45,563 nucleotides of DNA from VGEM01 sp033764265 (GCA_033764265.1 JANRJB010000003.1:1-45563); one strand, 5' to 3'. Counted from the stretch's first letter, positions 31,481-40,063 are shown. Numbers and translations are program-made. Notes: generated from the sequence alone by a model not told the origin.

Positions 31481-31909
31481 TCAGGAGTCGGAGTTCTGGA
31501 GCGGCCCGGCCTCGACCAGGGCGTTGAACTGCTCGCTGCCCTTGGTCGGCGCCGCGCCCAGCGTGTCGCCGTTGCTCAGCCGCAGCGGCATCTCGTTGCC
31601 TGCGACATAGCCTTCCCACGCCTTCACGGTCGCGCTGGGCGTCACCGCGGCCACTTCCACCTGGGCCACGAACATCCAGTTGCCGGTGCCGCCCTGCTTG
31701 CGGAACAGGTTGATCAGGCCCAGCGTGGTCGCGCCCGTGGCGATGAACTTGATCACCTCGGCCAGGCTGCCGTGCACGTTGCCCGCGGCCTGGTAGATCT
31801 GGGTGATGGTGCCGGTCCCGTCGCGCGCGGTGTTGGCGGTGGTCGCCAGCGCGGTCTGCACCACGTCGGGCGAATAGACGAAAATCGGCTGCCGGTTCGA
31901 TTTGCTCAT
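31481..31909 (-). CDS. prophage tail-associated protein, unknown
   Basis: A 142-residue beta-rich protein (SKSNRQPIFVYSPDVVQTAL, ATGATTLGLINLFRKQGGTG, WMFVAQVEVAAVTPSATVKA, WEGYVAGNEMPLRLSNGDTL). It resembles small tail or fibre-linked beta proteins; no family recognised. The ATG lies one base after the stop of the collagen-like fibre gene. Confidence 0.55.
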   Translation of the reverse strand: MSKSNRQPIFVYSPDVVQTALATTANTARDGTGTITQIYQAAGNVHGSLAEVIKFIATGATTLGLINLFRKQGGTGNWMFVAQVEVAAVTPSATVKAWEGYVAGNEMPLRLSNGDTLGAAPTKGSEQFNALVEAGPLQNSDS

Positions 31910-31910
31910 G

Positions 31911-32402
31911 TCAGTAACCCCACACTCCGAAGTTTGAATACATGGCCAGCGACGCGCCGGCCGCGATCTCGCCGTCGGCGCCCGCCGGGCCCGCCGCGCC
32001 GCCCGCGCCGGCCGTGCCGCGCGGGCCCGACAGGCTGATGGTCCATGCGTTGTAGGTGCCGGTGCCGGTCACGTCGCCCGACGCGGCCACCGTGAACGTC
32101 AGCGGTCCGGTGGCGTTGTCGGTGTAACCGTCCACCGTCGCCGTCATCTTCTTGTCGCTGGCGTTGGCCACGCTGATCAGCATGCCCAGCTTGAACCCCT
32201 TGCCGGGGCCCACATTGGCGGTCTGCTGGCCGGTGCCCAGCGTCAGCGAACTGGCCGACGTGGCGGTCACCGCCGTCAGCAGCAACGCCGAAGCGGCGCT
32301 CAGGTCATCCTTCACCTTGTTCGCCCAGGCGGTGAACTCCGCCAGGTAGTCCTGCTTCGACTTGGCCAGCAGGTTGGCGGTCAGCGTGGCGATATCCGAC
32401 AT
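31911..32402 (-). CDS. tail fibre protein with collagen-like triplets
   Basis: The 163-residue protein has a helical N-terminus (LLAKSKQDYLAEFTAWANKV), a beta domain with SLTLGTGQQTANVGPGKGFK and VTGTGTYNAWTISLSG, then Gly-X-Y triplets GPRGTAGAGGAAGPAGADGE and a short hydrophobic C-terminus AMYSNFGVWGY. Collagen-like triplets trimerise phage fibres, and similar head-domain plus triplets occur in phage tail fibres. ATG 32402 follows closely the tail-tip gene. Confidence 0.7.
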   Translation of the reverse strand: MSDIATLTANLLAKSKQDYLAEFTAWANKVKDDLSAASALLLTAVTATSASSLTLGTGQQTANVGPGKGFKLGMLISVANASDKKMTATVDGYTDNATGPLTFTVAASGDVTGTGTYNAWTISLSGPRGTAGAGGAAGPAGADGEIAAGASLAMYSNFGVWGY

Positions 32403-32405
32403 CGG

Positions 32406-33272
32406 CTATGCCCTCAATTCGCGCACATGGATCGAACTCGCGTACACATCGAGAAACGGATTGCGCGTACCGCCCCGGTCGACCGGCACGCCGTACAGGC
32501 TGGTGCGATAGCGCTTCGGCGCCGTGGCGGCCGGGAACAGTTCCAAAATCACGTCCTTCGACGCGCCCACCGTGCGCTTCAGGTCGTCCCACCAGGTCAG
32601 CGCCTCGGTCTCGGTCAGGAACTTCGGCTCGATGCGCAGCACCTGCCGGCGCCGGCGGCGCTTGATCCGCACGCCCGCCTCGGTGTCCTGCACGTCCGAC
32701 GGATCCTCCCAGTCCTTCACCCAGTCCCAGGCGAAGTTGCGCTGGCCCTGCGCGCCCGTGCCGGCGAACAGCCGCCCGCACGCCACGCCGGAAATCGCCG
32801 CGTTGGTCGGGTTCTTGAACGTGAAGCGCGCGTACCTGGCGCTGATCGATCCGCCGCAGTCGAACACCTTCAGGGGCGCCCAGTCGTTGAAGGCATCCAG
32901 GATCGGGTATCCGCCCAGGGACGATCCCAGCCCGTCGTAACCGAAACCCGCCACCGGCTCCCAGGCCTCCTGGTCGCCGGAGTTGAACAGGTCGTTGGCC
33001 GGGTCGAAGGTCGCGTCGTTCGACAAACGAAAACTGATCGTTCCGGTGGCGTCCAGGTTGTGCTCGACCGCCCCGCCATGGGTGATCGACACGGCCGCGC
33101 CGAAATCGATCTGCACGTGCTCCGACGTCTTGCCGTTGGCCCGCCAGGCGTCGCCCGGGTCCATGGTCTGCACGAACGCGGCCTCCGCGCCCGCCAACTG
33201 GCTCGAGGCCGTCGCGATGCCGTCGTCCACGCGATTGCGGTACAACAGCCGGAAGTTCGACGCCTGGGTCAC
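32406..33272 (-). CDS. putative tail-tip protein
   Basis: The 288-residue protein opens with MTQASNFRLLYRNRVDDGIA and has discoidin-like strands: VQIDFGAAVSITHGGAVEHN, ISFRLSNDATFDPANDLF, RYARFTFKNPTNAAISGV, then a basic segment RIKRRRRRQVLRI and FLDVYASSIHVRE. This alternation suggests a jelly-roll carbohydrate-binding domain in a tail-tip protein. It lies between the 509-residue tail-tip protein and the fibre genes. Exact role is not known. Confidence 0.6.
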   Translation of the reverse strand: MTQASNFRLLYRNRVDDGIATASSQLAGAEAAFVQTMDPGDAWRANGKTSEHVQIDFGAAVSITHGGAVEHNLDATGTISFRLSNDATFDPANDLFNSGDQEAWEPVAGFGYDGLGSSLGGYPILDAFNDWAPLKVFDCGGSISARYARFTFKNPTNAAISGVACGRLFAGTGAQGQRNFAWDWVKDWEDPSDVQDTEAGVRIKRRRRRQVLRIEPKFLTETEALTWWDDLKRTVGASKDVILELFPAATAPKRYRTSLYGVPVDRGGTRNPFLDVYASSIHVRELRA

Positions 33273-33276
33273 AGAG

Positions 33277-34806
33277 CTACTCCGTCAGCGCATACAGCCC
33301 CAGCCGCACGCGGTGCTCGGCTTCGTTCTCGTCCACGCGCGCCACGATGGCCGGTGCGTTCACCTCGTTGACCGCGCTCTCGATCCACACCTCGTCGCCC
33401 AGCTTCACGCCGAACGGCGCGATCGCCAGCGTCGCCTCGGCCGGCGCGCGGGGCACGGTCAACAGATCGCGCGCGATGTCGCCGAACAGGCCCGCGTCCG
33501 TCAGGTCGTCGAACGGGCTGGGCCATTCCAGCGGCACGGAAAGCGGAAACTCCGCGGCCGTCGCCGCGTTCGCCTTGGGCACCGTCCGCCACGCCTGGCG
33601 GGCGAAGTCCTTGTCGGCCTGGGGCGCCAGCGCGGCCAGCCGATCGTCGGTCAGCGGCGTCCAGTTGCGCCGGGCGAGCACGTTGATGGTGTGCGGCGGA
33701 GCTGCGAACGCCGCGCGCTTGAAGGTGCCGGGCACGATGTCCCGGTCGGTGATCACGCGGCTCACGGACGGATGAGTCCGGCCGGTCGCCGCAGGCGCCT
33801 TCACCGCGCCTGCGGTCAACAGGCCCGTGGGCGTGGTGGTGTAGAAGCACAGCGCGCCGCCCAGCAGATAATCCCACATCTCACGGTGCGTGGTGCCGTT
33901 CAGCGCCATAAACCCAGCCGCCCACGGCCGCGCCGTGTCCACGCCCGCGAAGCCGGCCGCGTCCACCTGGCCCGCGGCGAAGCCCAGGCGCGACGTTGCC
34001 GCGGCCGCGCAGATCGCGCCAACCGTGGTCGCGTTGCCGCCGAAGGACGAGCGAAAATCGACCGTGTAGCCGAACGTCGGCAGCGATCCGAACCGCAGCC
34101 GGCCGTTGGGCTTGTCGACGTAGTACTTGCCAGCCGCCGGCGGGTTGCCCGCGTCCTCCACCAGCGGATTGCCGCCGTCCCGCACCGCGTACACGGTATG
34201 GAACCCGCTGGCGCACACGTCGGCCCAGCCGGCGTTCTGGTCCACCCAGGTCACCGGCGCGGCGCGCACGACGCCGACGCCGTCCGGTTTGTGCTGGCCT
34301 TTCAGGTCGGTCCCGCCCGCGAACCCGCCGGTGCCGGCGTAGGTCGCCGCCTGGAACGGCGCGTCGAACTTGGCCTGCAGATCGCCCAGCGGGATCGCCA
34401 CGCGCCCCGTCTCGAACGCCGGCTGCGCCGCCACATAGCCGTCGAAGCGCTGCACATAGGCCGACCGCGGCTGGCCGCGAACGCCCTGAAAAATGCGCAC
34501 CGCGCGGCCCGCCCAGCGGTACCGCTTGAACTTCACCCGCTCGGCCGCGAACTCGTCGCCCACCGTCAGCGCCGCGGCCGCGATCGACGGCAGCGAGTTG
34601 CCGCCGATGCCGCCGGCCAGCCCGCCGTCGAACATGCTGCGCGTGGTGCTCAACGCCTGCGTCAGCCAGCCGCGATAGGTGCGGTCGGGTGCCGCCGCGT
34701 CGGCCGCGCCGAAAAACGTCGTGCGCTTGGCCAGGTACACCGGCGCCACCGCCGCCGTCAGCGGATCATACGGCTCGGCCTCCAGTAGCCAGGACTCCTC
34801 GGTCAT
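33277..34806 (-). CDS. putative tail-tip/hub protein
   Basis: The 509-residue protein has no signal or membrane segment and is beta-rich: MTEESWLLEAEPYDPLT, YRWAGRAVRIFQGVRGQP, AYVQRFDGYVAAQPAFETGR, RLRFGSLPTFGYTVDF, then THREMWDYLLGGALCFYTTT and LAIAPFGVKLGDEVWIESA near the end. It lies downstream of the tape measure and small 78-residue genes, where distal tail and hub proteins are encoded in siphophages. A REP-like repeat lies immediately upstream of its ATG. Confidence 0.62.
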   Translation of the reverse strand: MTEESWLLEAEPYDPLTAAVAPVYLAKRTTFFGAADAAAPDRTYRGWLTQALSTTRSMFDGGLAGGIGGNSLPSIAAAALTVGDEFAAERVKFKRYRWAGRAVRIFQGVRGQPRSAYVQRFDGYVAAQPAFETGRVAIPLGDLQAKFDAPFQAATYAGTGGFAGGTDLKGQHKPDGVGVVRAAPVTWVDQNAGWADVCASGFHTVYAVRDGGNPLVEDAGNPPAAGKYYVDKPNGRLRFGSLPTFGYTVDFRSSFGGNATTVGAICAAAATSRLGFAAGQVDAAGFAGVDTARPWAAGFMALNGTTHREMWDYLLGGALCFYTTTPTGLLTAGAVKAPAATGRTHPSVSRVITDRDIVPGTFKRAAFAAPPHTINVLARRNWTPLTDDRLAALAPQADKDFARQAWRTVPKANAATAAEFPLSVPLEWPSPFDDLTDAGLFGDIARDLLTVPRAPAEATLAIAPFGVKLGDEVWIESAVNEVNAPAIVARVDENEAEHRVRLGLYALTE

Positions 34807-34816
34807 GGGATGCTTT

Positions 34817-34852
34817 CGTCACCCTGGGGTTCATCCACAGAGTCCAGGAGTT
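34817..34852. repeat. REP-like repeat, copy 1 (degenerate)
   Basis: CGTCACCCTGGGGTTCATCC followed by ACAGAGTCCAGGAGTT matches copy 2 at 35104-35140 in most positions. The palindrome ACCCTGGGG/CCCCAGGGT is broken here (CCACAGAGT). It is the kind of short interspersed palindrome found between genes in many proteobacteria. It covers the stop codon end of the 78-residue gene and the leader of the tail-tip gene. Confidence 0.65.
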
Positions 34853-35087
34853 ACGTTGGTGCGGCGACTGGCGTGATATCGAAATAGTAGTGCTGTCCGA
34901 TCACCAAATGTTGGGCAGCCTTGGGGTTGTCGATCTGAAATTCGGCGCAACCTGTCGGCGTCGCCTTCTGAAACCCGGCGTCCTCGGCACACACGCGCTC
35001 ATCGTACTCGCATGTGAAGATTGCCTTACAACCGCCCCAGCTTTGGGCGAACACGTTTTGCAGCCTCATCTTGCAGCGGATCGACAT
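34851..35087 (-). CDS. conserved small phage protein, between REP-like repeats
   Basis: A 78-residue protein, MSIRCKMRLQNVFAQSWGGC, TFTC-like strand AIFTCEYDERVCAEDAGF, then KATPTGCAEFQIDNPKAAQH and LVIGQHYYFDITPV. The pattern of R-C-K-M, a central K/Q-A-T-P-x-G-x-x-E-F/I, and F-x-x-G-x-x-Y-x-x-D-x-x-P-V recurs in small conserved proteins of many tailed phages; their function is unknown. AAGGAG six bases before ATG 35087 is one of the best ribosome-binding sites of the operon. A REP-like repeat flanks it on either side. Confidence 0.75.
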   Translation of the reverse strand: MSIRCKMRLQNVFAQSWGGCKAIFTCEYDERVCAEDAGFQKATPTGCAEFQIDNPKAAQHLVIGQHYYFDITPVAAPT

Positions 35088-35103
35088 AACATCTCCTTTT
35101 CGA

Positions 35104-35140
35104 CGTCACCCTGGGGTTCATCCCCAGGGTCCAGGGGTTT
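35104..35140. repeat. REP-like repeat, copy 2 (intact palindrome)
   Basis: ACCCTGGGG-TTCAT-CCCCAGGGT (35108-35130) is a perfect 9-base inverted repeat, within a longer block shared with copy 1 at 34817-34852. The tape measure stop is at 35145-35147, immediately to the right. Confidence 0.7.
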
Positions 35141-35144
35141 TCGT

Positions 35145-38100
35145 TCACGCCGCCAGTGCGCCGCGCTTGTCCAACAGCGTCTGGATCAGATTGCCAAGCC
35201 GCGCCACTTCGCCGCGCAGCGCGCGCGCTTCGGTCACCTGCTCGGTCGCCGCCCAGGCGGCGGCCTTGCTGTGTTGCGTCAGTTCCGCCGTGCTCATCTG
35301 CGCGGCCGTCAGCATCTCGCGCGTCTGCGCCGGCGAATAAAACCGCGCCGGGCCGTGCGCCTTCAGTTCGACGCCGCTCTCGCCGGTGAACGCCAGCCCG
35401 CCGGCATGGAAGCCGCCGGCGGCGAAGCCCGGAATCCCCAAATCCTGGGCGCGGCCCAGGAAGGCGTTCAGGATGCGCTGGGCGCTGCCGCCGAACACCG
35501 GGTCATTCAGCCGCGCCGTCTGCTGCGCCACGTTCAGGCGGATCAGGTCCGGGTCCTGCGCCCGACCCACCAGGTTCAGAAGCGCGCTTTCGAATACCCC
35601 GAACGCGGCGCTGCCCGGCGTCGGCGCGCCGGCGTCGCCATAGGCCCGCGTCAGCGCCGCGAAGTCCGCCGCGGTCGCGGCCGGGCCCGGCGTGGCGGAC
35701 TCGCCCGTGGCCGGGTTCTGCCCGGACGCGATGCGCCGCAGTTCGATCAGCTGGGCCTCCAGCACGCCCAGCTGGCGTTCGGCCACGCCGGCATGGCGGG
35801 CGGCGGTGTCGCGCGCGGCGGTCACCGCGTCGCGCACGCGGCTCTGCACCGCCACCGTCTGGCCGGTGGAGCCGTACATCTGCTTGGCCATCTCCACCAG
35901 GCCGACGCCCAGCTCGCCCAGTTCGTCCAGCGCGTCCTCGTCGCCCAGCCGCGCGCGTGCGGCCGCGTCGTCGAAACGGGCGCTGGTGGCCGAGAACAGC
36001 GCTTCCGGCGTCAAGAGGGAAAGGCTCGGGTCCAGGTCCAGTTGCGTCAGCACGCCGGTCAGCGTGCGCGCCCGCGCCGTCATGGCGTCGAACAGGCTGC
36101 GCGCGGCGCGCGCCTGGTCCTCGACCGCGTCGGCCTGGGCCTCGGCGGTCTCGCGGATCAGGTCCTGCGCCCGCTCGGCCGCGGCCGCCATCTCGTCCAG
36201 GGCGTCCACCGAGCGTTCCGCGAACCGCTCGACGATCTCGGTCCGGCGCAGGCCGTACAGTTCCTCGATCTTCACCAGGTCCGCGCCCAGGTCGGCCGCG
36301 TCCTTGCGCAGCGTGTCGAACTCGCGGTCCAACAGCAGGAAGGCATAGGCCTGCGGGTCGCGCAGCGCCAGAACCTGGTCGCCCAGGTTGCGGTTGAAAT
36401 CCTCGCGCAGCCGGCCCAGCGCCGCATCGCGCAGTCCGAACACCTCGTCTTGCGTATAGCCCAGGTCGTCCAGCTGGTCGGCCAGGTCGTCGAAGTTCGC
36501 GCGGATGGTGCGCAGCGCCGCCTGCACCTCGGACTCGGGGTCGATGCTCTCGCTCAGCTGTTTGACGGCGTCCTCGAAGTTCAGCACCAGATCAAGCTGA
36601 CTGGCGGCGAACTCCAGGTTCGCGAAGTCGATCTTCTCCACCGCGCGCTGCACGCGCGGCGCGGCGCCTTCCAGGCTGCCCACGAACTTCTCGACCACGA
36701 ACGCGAAGGCGCCCTCGGCGCTCGCGAACGTGCCGCTGTCCGCGCCCACGCGCAGCGAAATGCCCGATCGGTCGCCGACGCGGTAATCGATCTCGTCGAT
36801 GCCGACCTTCGCGCCAGTGCGCGACTCCAGCAGGTCCTTCAGGCCCTTGGCCGCGTCGATGAACGATTGAACGGCCTGCGTGTTCTCCGCGCTGTCCTTG
36901 GCGCCGGTGAACCCCACATCGCGCATCGCGCCCGTGCGCAGGTTCAGGATCTGCCCTTCCTGGCGGTCGCTCGGCTTCGCGCCGAACAGCCCGCCCAGGG
37001 CCGACCCGATGAACGAACCGATCGCCGTGCCGAGGAACGGCACCGGAATGAACGACCCGGCGATCGCGCCCAACGCGCCGCCGATTTCGTTACCCGGGCC
37101 CTTGCGCGGCGTGAACAAGAGGCTCGCCAGCGTCGACCCCGCGATGCCGCCCAACAGGCCGGCGGGCGAGGTCAGGGTGTTGAAGCCGCGGCCCAGGCCG
37201 GTCAGTAACGGGGTCGAAGGCGCGCCGGTCAGTCCGGTCATGCCGGGAATGGCGCCGACCGCGAAGCCGTTGCCGGCGGCGCTGCCCACGGTCGACAGTC
37301 CGAGGGATTGTCCGAACGCCGACGTGGCCACGCCCGGAAACAGCGACGTGGTCAGCGCCGCGGCGTTGAAGCCGCCGCCGGCCAGGCTCGACAGTCCGTT
37401 CACGCCGAAACCGCGGCCCAGCTGGTCGATCTGCCCCGCCGGCAGCCCCAGCGCGCGGCCCGCGCCGGCCACCATCGGCAGGATGATCGGATTTGCAATC
37501 GCCAATGTCGCCATCTCCGCCAGCGTGCGGGCGAAGGCGTCGTACAGATTGCCCAGAAAGTCGTCGGCCGACAGGCGTCCGTGGCGGAACACGTCGAACC
37601 ACAGATCGTCGAACGAGTCCTTGATTCCGTCGACGGTGTTCTCCAGCGCCCGCGTCAGCGGCGCGGCGATCTCCGTCTCGATGGTGTCCTTGGCGGCCGC
37701 GCCGGCCTCGCGCCATGCGCTCTGCAGGCCGCCGATCAGGGCTTCCTGCTCCAGCAGCTGTTCGGCCAGCGCGCGCGCCTCGGCGGCGCTGCCCTTGAAG
37801 CCCTGGGCCATGATCTCCTGGGTGCGCGCCACCACCGCGCCCTCGCGGCCCGACACGCGCAAGGCGGCCAGCAGTTCATGGTTGCGCGCCACCTGCTCGG
37901 CCAGGCGGTCGTTCACGGTGCGCTGGGTCTCGCCGCGCTTTTCGTTGATTTCGATCTCGCGGGCATACTCCGCGTTCACCAGCGCCTGGGCGCGGGCGGC
38001 CTCGTCGGTGGTGATCACGCCGTTGGCGATCAGCGCGTTCAGCAGCTTCAGCCGCTCGCTCCGCTTGGCCTCGATCGCCGCGGCCTTGTCGGTGTCCTTG

Positions 38101-39230
38101 ATCAGGTCTTCGTACTTCTGGCGCAGCTGGTCGAAGGCCTTGGCCCCCTCGAACAGGTTGCCGACCACCGCCTCGGTCGTGTCGGCCACCTCACGGTTGG
38201 CGTCGGCGATGGCGTCGGCCGCGGGAACGTAGCCGCGCTCGGCCGACTGCGCGAAATCGGCGATCGCGTCCGGAAGCGTCTTGAACGTGAACACCAGCGC
38301 GTTAGCGACGCCGACGTCCCACATCGCCGACAGTTTGCCGGTGATGCGCGCCGCTTCCTCCAGATTCTTGAACGATTCCGTGACCTCGCCCGCGTTGCCG
38401 AACAGGGTTTCGAGCTTCGCGGTATCGCGAATCTGCGACAAGCGCTCCAGCTGATCTGAAAGGTCCTTTGCGCCGCGCGCGGCCTGCTCGCTCAGCACCA
38501 CGCCCAGCTGGCGCGCCGCGGCGGCCTGGCGGTCCAGTCCGTCCGCGCCGTCGCGCAGCAGCAGCACCATGTTGCCGGCGCCGCGGCCGAACGCGTCGTT
38601 GACGATCGCCAGGCGTTCCTGCTGGTCGCCGGCGTTGCGCACCGCCGCGGCGATGTCGCGATACAGGGCCTCGGTCGTGCGCGCCTGACCGTTGCCGTCC
38701 TTCAGTTCGATGTTGTAGCGGCGCGTCAGCGCCAGAAGTTCCCCGGTGCCGTCGCGCGCCTCGCCGGCGCGGCGCGCCAGAACTTCCAGCGCGCGGTCGA
38801 AGTCGCCCGTCTCCACGCCCGCCTCGCGCGCCGCGAAGCGGTATTCCTGCAACCGCTCGACCGACAGGCCCACCTTGTCGGCCACGTCCACCAGGGCCGA
38901 GGCCTTCTTGGATTCCTCCGCCAGCGTGGCGAACGTCGACCTTGCCGCAATACCGATGCCAGCGATTACGGCCGAGGCCGCCAATCCGACCGGGCCGATG
39001 GCGCGAAGCGCCGCGCCGAACGGGCCAAGCCGGTCGGCCAGGCCGTCGAATTGAACCCGCAGGCCCTTCACGCCGGCATCCAGCGCGCGCAGTTCAGGCG
39101 ATGGGCCCTTGGCGGCGGCCTCGATCTTCTCCAGCGCGCGCTTGCCCTCGTCGCCCAGTTGTTCCAGGCCGCGCTTGACCAGATCGCCGTCCTTGAGGGA
39201 CAGGCGAATTGAAATGTCAGGCTGAGCCAT
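35145..39230 (-). CDS. tail length tape measure protein
   Basis: The 1361-residue protein is long, helical and coiled-coil rich: N-terminal LSLKDGDLVKRGLEQLGDEG and ALRAIGPVGLAASAVIAGIG, YRFAAREAGVETGDF, then hydrophobic Gly-rich segments in the middle (SPAGLLGGIAGSTLASLLF, GGALGAIAGSFIPVPFLGTA) and a helical C-terminus with FAAGGFHAGGLAFTGESGVE and LKAHGPARFYSPAQT, the signature end of many tape measures. Length sets tail length; at about 1.5 angstrom per residue it predicts a tail of roughly 200 nm. ATG 39230 has GGAG about seven bases upstream. Its position after the tail chaperone module matches lambda gene H. Confidence 0.93.
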   Translation of the reverse strand: MAQPDISIRLSLKDGDLVKRGLEQLGDEGKRALEKIEAAAKGPSPELRALDAGVKGLRVQFDGLADRLGPFGAALRAIGPVGLAASAVIAGIGIAARSTFATLAEESKKASALVDVADKVGLSVERLQEYRFAAREAGVETGDFDRALEVLARRAGEARDGTGELLALTRRYNIELKDGNGQARTTEALYRDIAAAVRNAGDQQERLAIVNDAFGRGAGNMVLLLRDGADGLDRQAAAARQLGVVLSEQAARGAKDLSDQLERLSQIRDTAKLETLFGNAGEVTESFKNLEEAARITGKLSAMWDVGVANALVFTFKTLPDAIADFAQSAERGYVPAADAIADANREVADTTEAVVGNLFEGAKAFDQLRQKYEDLIKDTDKAAAIEAKRSERLKLLNALIANGVITTDEAARAQALVNAEYAREIEINEKRGETQRTVNDRLAEQVARNHELLAALRVSGREGAVVARTQEIMAQGFKGSAAEARALAEQLLEQEALIGGLQSAWREAGAAAKDTIETEIAAPLTRALENTVDGIKDSFDDLWFDVFRHGRLSADDFLGNLYDAFARTLAEMATLAIANPIILPMVAGAGRALGLPAGQIDQLGRGFGVNGLSSLAGGGFNAAALTTSLFPGVATSAFGQSLGLSTVGSAAGNGFAVGAIPGMTGLTGAPSTPLLTGLGRGFNTLTSPAGLLGGIAGSTLASLLFTPRKGPGNEIGGALGAIAGSFIPVPFLGTAIGSFIGSALGGLFGAKPSDRQEGQILNLRTGAMRDVGFTGAKDSAENTQAVQSFIDAAKGLKDLLESRTGAKVGIDEIDYRVGDRSGISLRVGADSGTFASAEGAFAFVVEKFVGSLEGAAPRVQRAVEKIDFANLEFAASQLDLVLNFEDAVKQLSESIDPESEVQAALRTIRANFDDLADQLDDLGYTQDEVFGLRDAALGRLREDFNRNLGDQVLALRDPQAYAFLLLDREFDTLRKDAADLGADLVKIEELYGLRRTEIVERFAERSVDALDEMAAAAERAQDLIRETAEAQADAVEDQARAARSLFDAMTARARTLTGVLTQLDLDPSLSLLTPEALFSATSARFDDAAARARLGDEDALDELGELGVGLVEMAKQMYGSTGQTVAVQSRVRDAVTAARDTAARHAGVAERQLGVLEAQLIELRRIASGQNPATGESATPGPAATAADFAALTRAYGDAGAPTPGSAAFGVFESALLNLVGRAQDPDLIRLNVAQQTARLNDPVFGGSAQRILNAFLGRAQDLGIPGFAAGGFHAGGLAFTGESGVELKAHGPARFYSPAQTREMLTAAQMSTAELTQHSKAAAWAATEQVTEARALRGEVARLGNLIQTLLDKRGALAA

Positions 39231-39310
39231 GGGGAACTCCGCGCGCGACAATCCCCGATCTTAGAGGCAGTCGCATGCTATGGTTGGCGACCCTGCAGGA
39301 GGATCAGGCC

Positions 39311-39610
39311 ATGGAACACAAATACGGGTTCACGCCGACGGCGCTTCGCGCGGCCGGCGTTATCTTCGCCATCGCCGCGTTTTTCAGCGTCGGCACATCT
39401 AATCCACGGTTCGCTCTGATCGCCGCGCGCGAGGCCGCGAAACAAAGTGGGCTTCCGCCGCCGGCTTACATGCCGACGCCGGAGTCGTTCCACTACGCCG
39501 AGTACGCCATCGCTGCCGTATTCTGTTTCGCCGCCGCGGCGATCATTCGCCGGCTGGTCGAAATCCGCGACCGGCTTCAGCCGCCAGGCGCGAACGGCAG
39601 CGGATCGTAG
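39311..39610 (+). CDS. two-span membrane protein on opposite strand inside tail operon (moron candidate)
   Basis: A 99-residue protein, MEHKYGFTPTALRAAGVIFA, first span AAGVIFAIAAFFSVG, a loop with NPRFALIAAREAAKQSG and PPAYMPTPESFHYAEY, second span AIAAVFCFAAAAIIRRL, then a charged tail. AGGAGG (39297-39302) is nine bases before ATG 39311, the strongest ribosome-binding site here. It runs against every other gene of the prophage and overlaps the 3' end of the minus-strand gene at 39577 by 34 bases. It may be a prophage-expressed accessory gene (exclusion, host modification). I see no clear promoter. No family recognised. Confidence 0.6.
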   Translation: MEHKYGFTPTALRAAGVIFAIAAFFSVGTSNPRFALIAAREAAKQSGLPPPAYMPTPESFHYAEYAIAAVFCFAAAAIIRRLVEIRDRLQPPGANGSGS

Positions 39611-39879
39611 TGCCCTTCGATCGCGGCGACGCGCTCGCGACGCGTGTGGAACAGGTGCTCCTGGATTTGCAGGCCCTCCCAGGTCATGGGTGGTTGCCGC
39701 ATGATCTCGGATTCGATCTGGTCGAGGTGCCGTTCCAGTTCCCGTTCGATCCCAGGCCCGGGGCCGAAGCCGCCCGTCAGAAGTCCGTGGACCCGCTGAT
39801 AGTCGGCCCAAAGATACAACAACCGCGCGTCCTCCATCACGTGGCGGGGCGTTGCGGCGTGTTTGCGGTGCGCAGTCAT
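39577..39879 (-). CDS. small prophage protein upstream of tape measure
   Basis: A 100-residue, mostly helical, hydrophilic protein (EDARLLYLWADYQRVHGLLT, GIERELERHLDQIESEIMRQ, MTWEGLQIQEHLFHTRRERV). It lies between the DUF6441-like gene and the tape measure on the same strand; a small gene at this place is common in related phages. The ATG is eight bases after the stop of a 39-residue frame. No family recognised. Confidence 0.58.
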   Translation of the reverse strand: MTAHRKHAATPRHVMEDARLLYLWADYQRVHGLLTGGFGPGPGIERELERHLDQIESEIMRQPPMTWEGLQIQEHLFHTRRERVAAIEGHYDPLPFAPGG

Positions 39880-39887
39880 GTGATCGC

Positions 39888-40007
39888 CTACAGATGACTT
39901 TTCAGTTCGCCGGGCGCGGCCCGGCGCCGGGTGCTGAAAAACCTGCTGTAGGACAGGTCGCGCTTATTCCCCTTGCGGGTCTTGTATTCGCGCACACCCG
40001 ACTTCAC
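39888..40007 (-). CDS. possible small basic protein
   Basis: A 39-residue frame from GTG 40007: VKSGVREYKTRKGNKRDLSY followed by a basic SRFFSTRRRAAPGELKSHL tail. Nearly a third of residues are Lys or Arg. Its stop lies eight bases before the next gene's ATG, suggesting coupling. The frame stays open upstream, so the start is uncertain and no good ribosome-binding site is seen. It might be real or a chance frame. Confidence 0.35.
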   Translation of the reverse strand: MKSGVREYKTRKGNKRDLSYSRFFSTRRRAAPGELKSHL

Positions 40008-40034
40008 CGTTTCCAGCGACGAAGCGCGGGCATG

Positions 40035-40063
40035 AAAAAAGCCGCTTGATCTGACGGGGCGGC
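40035..40063 (-). terminator. weak intrinsic terminator inside tail operon
   Basis: On the minus strand GCCGC (40063-40059) and GCGGC (40045-40041) pair over a 13-base loop and are followed by six T residues (40040-40035). The stem is only five base pairs, so read-through is likely. It lies 68 bases after the DUF6441-like gene's stop. Neighbouring hairpins GGCGG-CAA-CCGCC (40058-40070) and GGTGT...ACACC (40083-40099) also fall in this gap. Confidence 0.45.

Noticed and set aside
34689..37208. 839-codon plus-strand frame opposite the tape measure and tail-tip genes
   Set aside because: Arg/Gln/His-rich antisense frame that spans two real genes; no ribosome-binding site or domain.
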